Below, piece by piece: positions 61,641-64,000 of a stretch of 64,000 nucleotides of DNA. Source of the stretch: Clostridium sp. AT4 (GTDB lineage Bacteria; Bacillota; Clostridia; Lachnospirales; Lachnospiraceae); contig NZ_LN999827.1 in the NCBI RefSeq assembly GCF_001517625.2, positions 267,348 through 331,347 on the forward strand, in the 5' to 3' direction. The notes under the pieces were generated by a model, which was given only the letters and a program-made list of their open reading frames with translations, was not told where the DNA came from and did not search any database. The first letter of the stretch is position 1. Every line of letters begins with the position of its first letter. The position numbers and the translations under genes are program-made.

Positions 61641-63488
61641 TTAGCTTTCCCTCTGCTCTTTTATTTCTGTAATCTGCTCGTCTGTTAACGTTCCTCTTTT
61701 TACCATGTTTTCTAATACAGTATTCATATTTTCCATATCACTATTATACATTGTTCTTAATGCAGCCATATCACCTGCTTTAATAGGAGCTGTTGATTTC
61801 CCAATTGCATCCACTATTTTTCCTTTATATGCATCAAAATTCAAAAACAAATCTCTTACAACAAAAAATTTCATTTCACCTTTTTCGATTTTAGATGCAA
61901 CAACCTTAAATGTATCCGCAATTTCTTCTGCACTCAATTTTTTCATATCTTTTATAATAGCCACCATTTGACCAGATTTAGCTCGTCCAATTCTTTCTAA
62001 AATTTCTTTCGTATTTTTACTGAATCCAGACTCGTCAATACTAAATCTTTTCAAATTTTCTCTTGTCAAATAAAAATATTTTTCCAATCGATATTTTTCT
62101 AATTCAACAGGTTTGCATTCTAGCCACTTTTTTATTTGTGCTGTGTTCCACGGATTCTGAGCATCAACCTTTCCTTCCTTCACTTTTGTTCGAATTTCCT
62201 TAAATTCTTTATTTTCAGTATCAAATTCTTTATTCCATTCATTCAATTGTATAAACAAGTCATTATCCAGCTTTTGCAGCACTAATAATTTAGCTAAAAT
62301 GGAAATATCAATTTCATCACCATAATAAATTTTTGCCAACTGGCGTTTGGTAATAAATGTGTTCAAAAAACGTTTTGCCTGGCGTGGATTGCCTTTCAAT
62401 GTAGAAGCAACAATTTCCCTTATTTCATCAATAATTTTCGCCGTTTCTTTAAAAGCTGTTTTTCCCCCATCCTGCCAATTCAACCCTAACTCATCAATCA
62501 ACTTATTAATTTCTTCTAATGTAATTACATCCCCAGAAATTGTTCTTTTTTCTTCAAATATCTTATCTATTAGATGCTTAAAACTCTCTTGTTCCAAATA
62601 GCTTTGTGTGACCAGTAATAATAGATAATTTTGTATATCCTTTGCCGATAACTCCGGAATATATATTGGCAGTTGAATAATTTTTTCAATGTATTCTTTG
62701 TCCAGTTCTACATCAAATCCATTCATTGGTGGATACTTTTCACGGATAGAGTACTTTATAACATTTTCATCTGCAGCAATAATAAATGTTGTCCTGTCAA
62801 CAGACAAGAATAGTTTAATTACTTCCAATATTTCAATTATTCGTTCTGGACGACATCTGTCTAAATCATCTATCATTACAACTACATTTTTAATATCGTC
62901 ACTTTTCAATGCATCAGAAAATTCCTCTCTAAATTTTCTGATATTGTTTATCGTGCTTTCATCATTTGATACATCTTCCTCTTTCCAATATTCATCTTTT
63001 AATGATTGTATGGAATTTGCTGCATTTTTGACTGTATTTCCAATTTCTTCAGCACTTCCCGTTACATTTAACAACATAGGCAATGGATTTCCTGTGGCCA
63101 CGCTTGCAACTACAGGTGCAAGCGTGGATATTGCTTTTGTTCCTAACTTAAACCAGTCAACTCTTTTTATTAATTTTCCCAATTTCTTTTTAGTTTCTTC
63201 TACAGGAACTTCTTCTTTAAGTTCCTGTAATAAAGCCTCCATAATTGCGGTTTTAGCATCGTCATATGATTCAAACATCCATGCATTAATAGTTACACAA
63301 ATAATTCCGTCCTGACTCTTAAGTTTTTCACCTATTAACTTCAATAAGGTTGATTTTCCTGCTCCCCATAATCCAAACACACCGACTGTCAATGGATTAT
63401 ATTGTTCATTTTTTGCAATATCGGCAATTATTCTTGCATACGGCTCATAAAATAAAATATCAATATCTGACGCATTATCTAGCCACAT
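61641..63488 (-). CDS. qatA: QatA: KAP-family P-loop NTPase of the Qat system
   Basis: 615 residues from the ATG at 63488, preceded by GGGAGGG. KAP NTPase: Walker A GLWGAGKST (39-47), the following ITINAWMFESYDDAKTAIMEALLQEL, a hydrophobic hairpin (FKLGTKAISTLAPVVASVATGNPLPMLLNV) and Walker B VVMIDDLDRCRPERIIEILEVIKLFLS with NAKRFLN-like GNPRQAKRFLNTFITKRQLAKI sensor region. KAP ATPases are tied to membranes and to phage defence. It is first gene of qatABCD and starts 42 bases after the HsdR stop. Confidence 0.9.
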   Translation of the reverse strand: MWLDNASDIDILFYEPYARIIADIAKNEQYNPLTVGVFGLWGAGKSTLLKLIGEKLKSQDGIICVTINAWMFESYDDAKTAIMEALLQELKEEVPVEETKKKLGKLIKRVDWFKLGTKAISTLAPVVASVATGNPLPMLLNVTGSAEEIGNTVKNAANSIQSLKDEYWKEEDVSNDESTINNIRKFREEFSDALKSDDIKNVVVMIDDLDRCRPERIIEILEVIKLFLSVDRTTFIIAADENVIKYSIREKYPPMNGFDVELDKEYIEKIIQLPIYIPELSAKDIQNYLLLLVTQSYLEQESFKHLIDKIFEEKRTISGDVITLEEINKLIDELGLNWQDGGKTAFKETAKIIDEIREIVASTLKGNPRQAKRFLNTFITKRQLAKIYYGDEIDISILAKLLVLQKLDNDLFIQLNEWNKEFDTENKEFKEIRTKVKEGKVDAQNPWNTAQIKKWLECKPVELEKYRLEKYFYLTRENLKRFSIDESGFSKNTKEILERIGRAKSGQMVAIIKDMKKLSAEEIADTFKVVASKIEKGEMKFFVVRDLFLNFDAYKGKIVDAIGKSTAPIKAGDMAALRTMYNSDMENMNTVLENMVKRGTLTDEQITEIKEQRES

Positions 63489-63530
63489 AAAAACCCTCCC
63501 TTGCCTTTTCATACCATCATAGTTTCTTTT

Positions 63531-64000
63531 TTACTTTCCATATTTAGCTGGTTCTTCCGCCACCATTTGAACCTGCTCATCTCGTTCAACTTTCCGGTAG
63601 TCCACGGTCTTTTTAGAACGCATTTCCCTATAAATCACCCCTGCTAACGCACTCATTACAGCATCGTACTTGCTTTTGTCCTCAAACAGTGATCCATAAC
63701 TGTCCTGGGCCTCCATATAGCTTTCCATTGCTGCATTTCCAAACGCTGATGGAAAAATACTTTCTGTAAATATTCTTGGATCAGAAGTGCGAGCCGAACT
63801 TTCCAGTTTATCATCTGCAATCAATTTATCATGCAAAGCACCCAGCATTACCCGATCACCTTCTGAAAACTGCCCTTTATACTTTTCATTAATCTTGTCC
63901 AATATTTCATCCAATGTGCTTTTCTGTCTGTTTCCCTGTACTCCCTGTTTCTTGGAAGGAACATACTGACCATCAACTTTCTCCAGTGTTATTGCACCTT
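63531..64000 (-). CDS. hsdR: Probable type I restriction enzyme R subunit, C-terminal part (cut by window edge)
   Basis: An open frame from the right window edge to 63531 gives about 155 residues. The segment IFPSAFGNAAMESYMEAQDSYGSLFEDKSKYDAVMSALAGVIYREMRSK resembles the helical C-terminal end of HsdR-type type I restriction subunits, where an acidic/aromatic LFED and a final (I/L)Y.E(M/F) are common. The preceding low-complexity VPSKKQGVQGNRQKSTLDEIL would be a linker. ATPase and nuclease motifs would be outside the window, so the assignment rests only on this tail. It reads leftward into qatA. Confidence 0.6.
   Translation of the reverse strand, partial: GAITLEKVDGQYVPSKKQGVQGNRQKSTLDEILDKINEKYKGQFSEGDRVMLGALHDKLIADDKLESSARTSDPRIFTESIFPSAFGNAAMESYMEAQDSYGSLFEDKSKYDAVMSALAGVIYREMRSKKTVDYRKVERDEQVQMVAEEPAKYGK

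Overview
The window looks like a chromosomal segment of a spore-forming anaerobic Firmicute, most likely a Lachnospiraceae (Clostridium cluster XIVa-type) gut bacterium. This is inferred from strong AGGAGG ribosome sites and TTGACA/TATAAT promoters, spoIIR, a CIRCE site, a Na+-pumping biotin decarboxylase cluster, a sialic-acid cluster, and the gene order rpsL-rpsG-fusA-tuf and rpoB-rpoC. No rRNA, tRNA or CRISPR array was seen.

Layout. 0-3.2 kb: the tail of an IS3-type transposase, a CcdA-TlpA fusion and a secreted subtilase. 3.2-8.7 kb: a five-gene operon for a biotin-dependent, Na+-translocating decarboxylase/transcarboxylase. 8.9-10.6 kb: aspartate kinase followed by a 237-bp palindrome. 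10.6-18.6 kb: sialic-acid use (CUT1-type ABC transporter, NanA, SGNH esterase, RpiR regulator, NanK-like ROK kinase, NanE). 18.6-22.2 kb: AIM24-family protein, DUF5722 glycosidase-like protein and YitT. 22.3-24.8 kb: thiamin salvage (thiW, thiM and a ThiE/TenI gene) behind a riboswitch-like leader. 24.9-29.6 kb: the str operon. 29.7-32.0 kb: a SigI/RsgI pair and a PepSY protein, with a shared non-canonical promoter motif upstream of sigI and of the PepSY gene. 32.2-34.6 kb: an MBOAT/SGNH pair. 34.7-42.5 kb: rpoC and rpoB; RpoC carries a tandemly duplicated insertion near its N-terminus. 42.7-53.4 kb: housekeeping genes (DUF1934, ddl, spoIIR, ispE with a GntR regulator, a purine permease/deaminase operon, YesL, cyclophilin). 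53.5-54.2 kb: hsp20 under CIRCE.

From about 54.2 kb to the right edge the sequence is a mobile/defence region, visibly AT-rich from about 56 kb and most strongly in the Qat genes. It holds a Tn916-type integrase, an excisionase and an XRE repressor with a divergent operator/promoter region, then an AlbA/Schlafen-type ATPase-like protein. Next comes a complete four-gene Qat anti-phage system (qatA KAP-NTPase, qatB, qatC QueC-like, qatD TatD-like), followed by the C-terminal part of a probable type I restriction HsdR subunit that runs off the window. All defence genes read leftward with overlaps or short gaps.

Most worth a second look: the Qat cassette with its AlbA neighbour; the SigI-RsgI-PepSY module, in which the anti-sigma factor and the PepSY protein share Trp-Asp-rich tails; the RpoC insertion; the long palindrome at 10.4 kb; and the palindrome plus 19-bp tandem repeats ahead of spoIIR.
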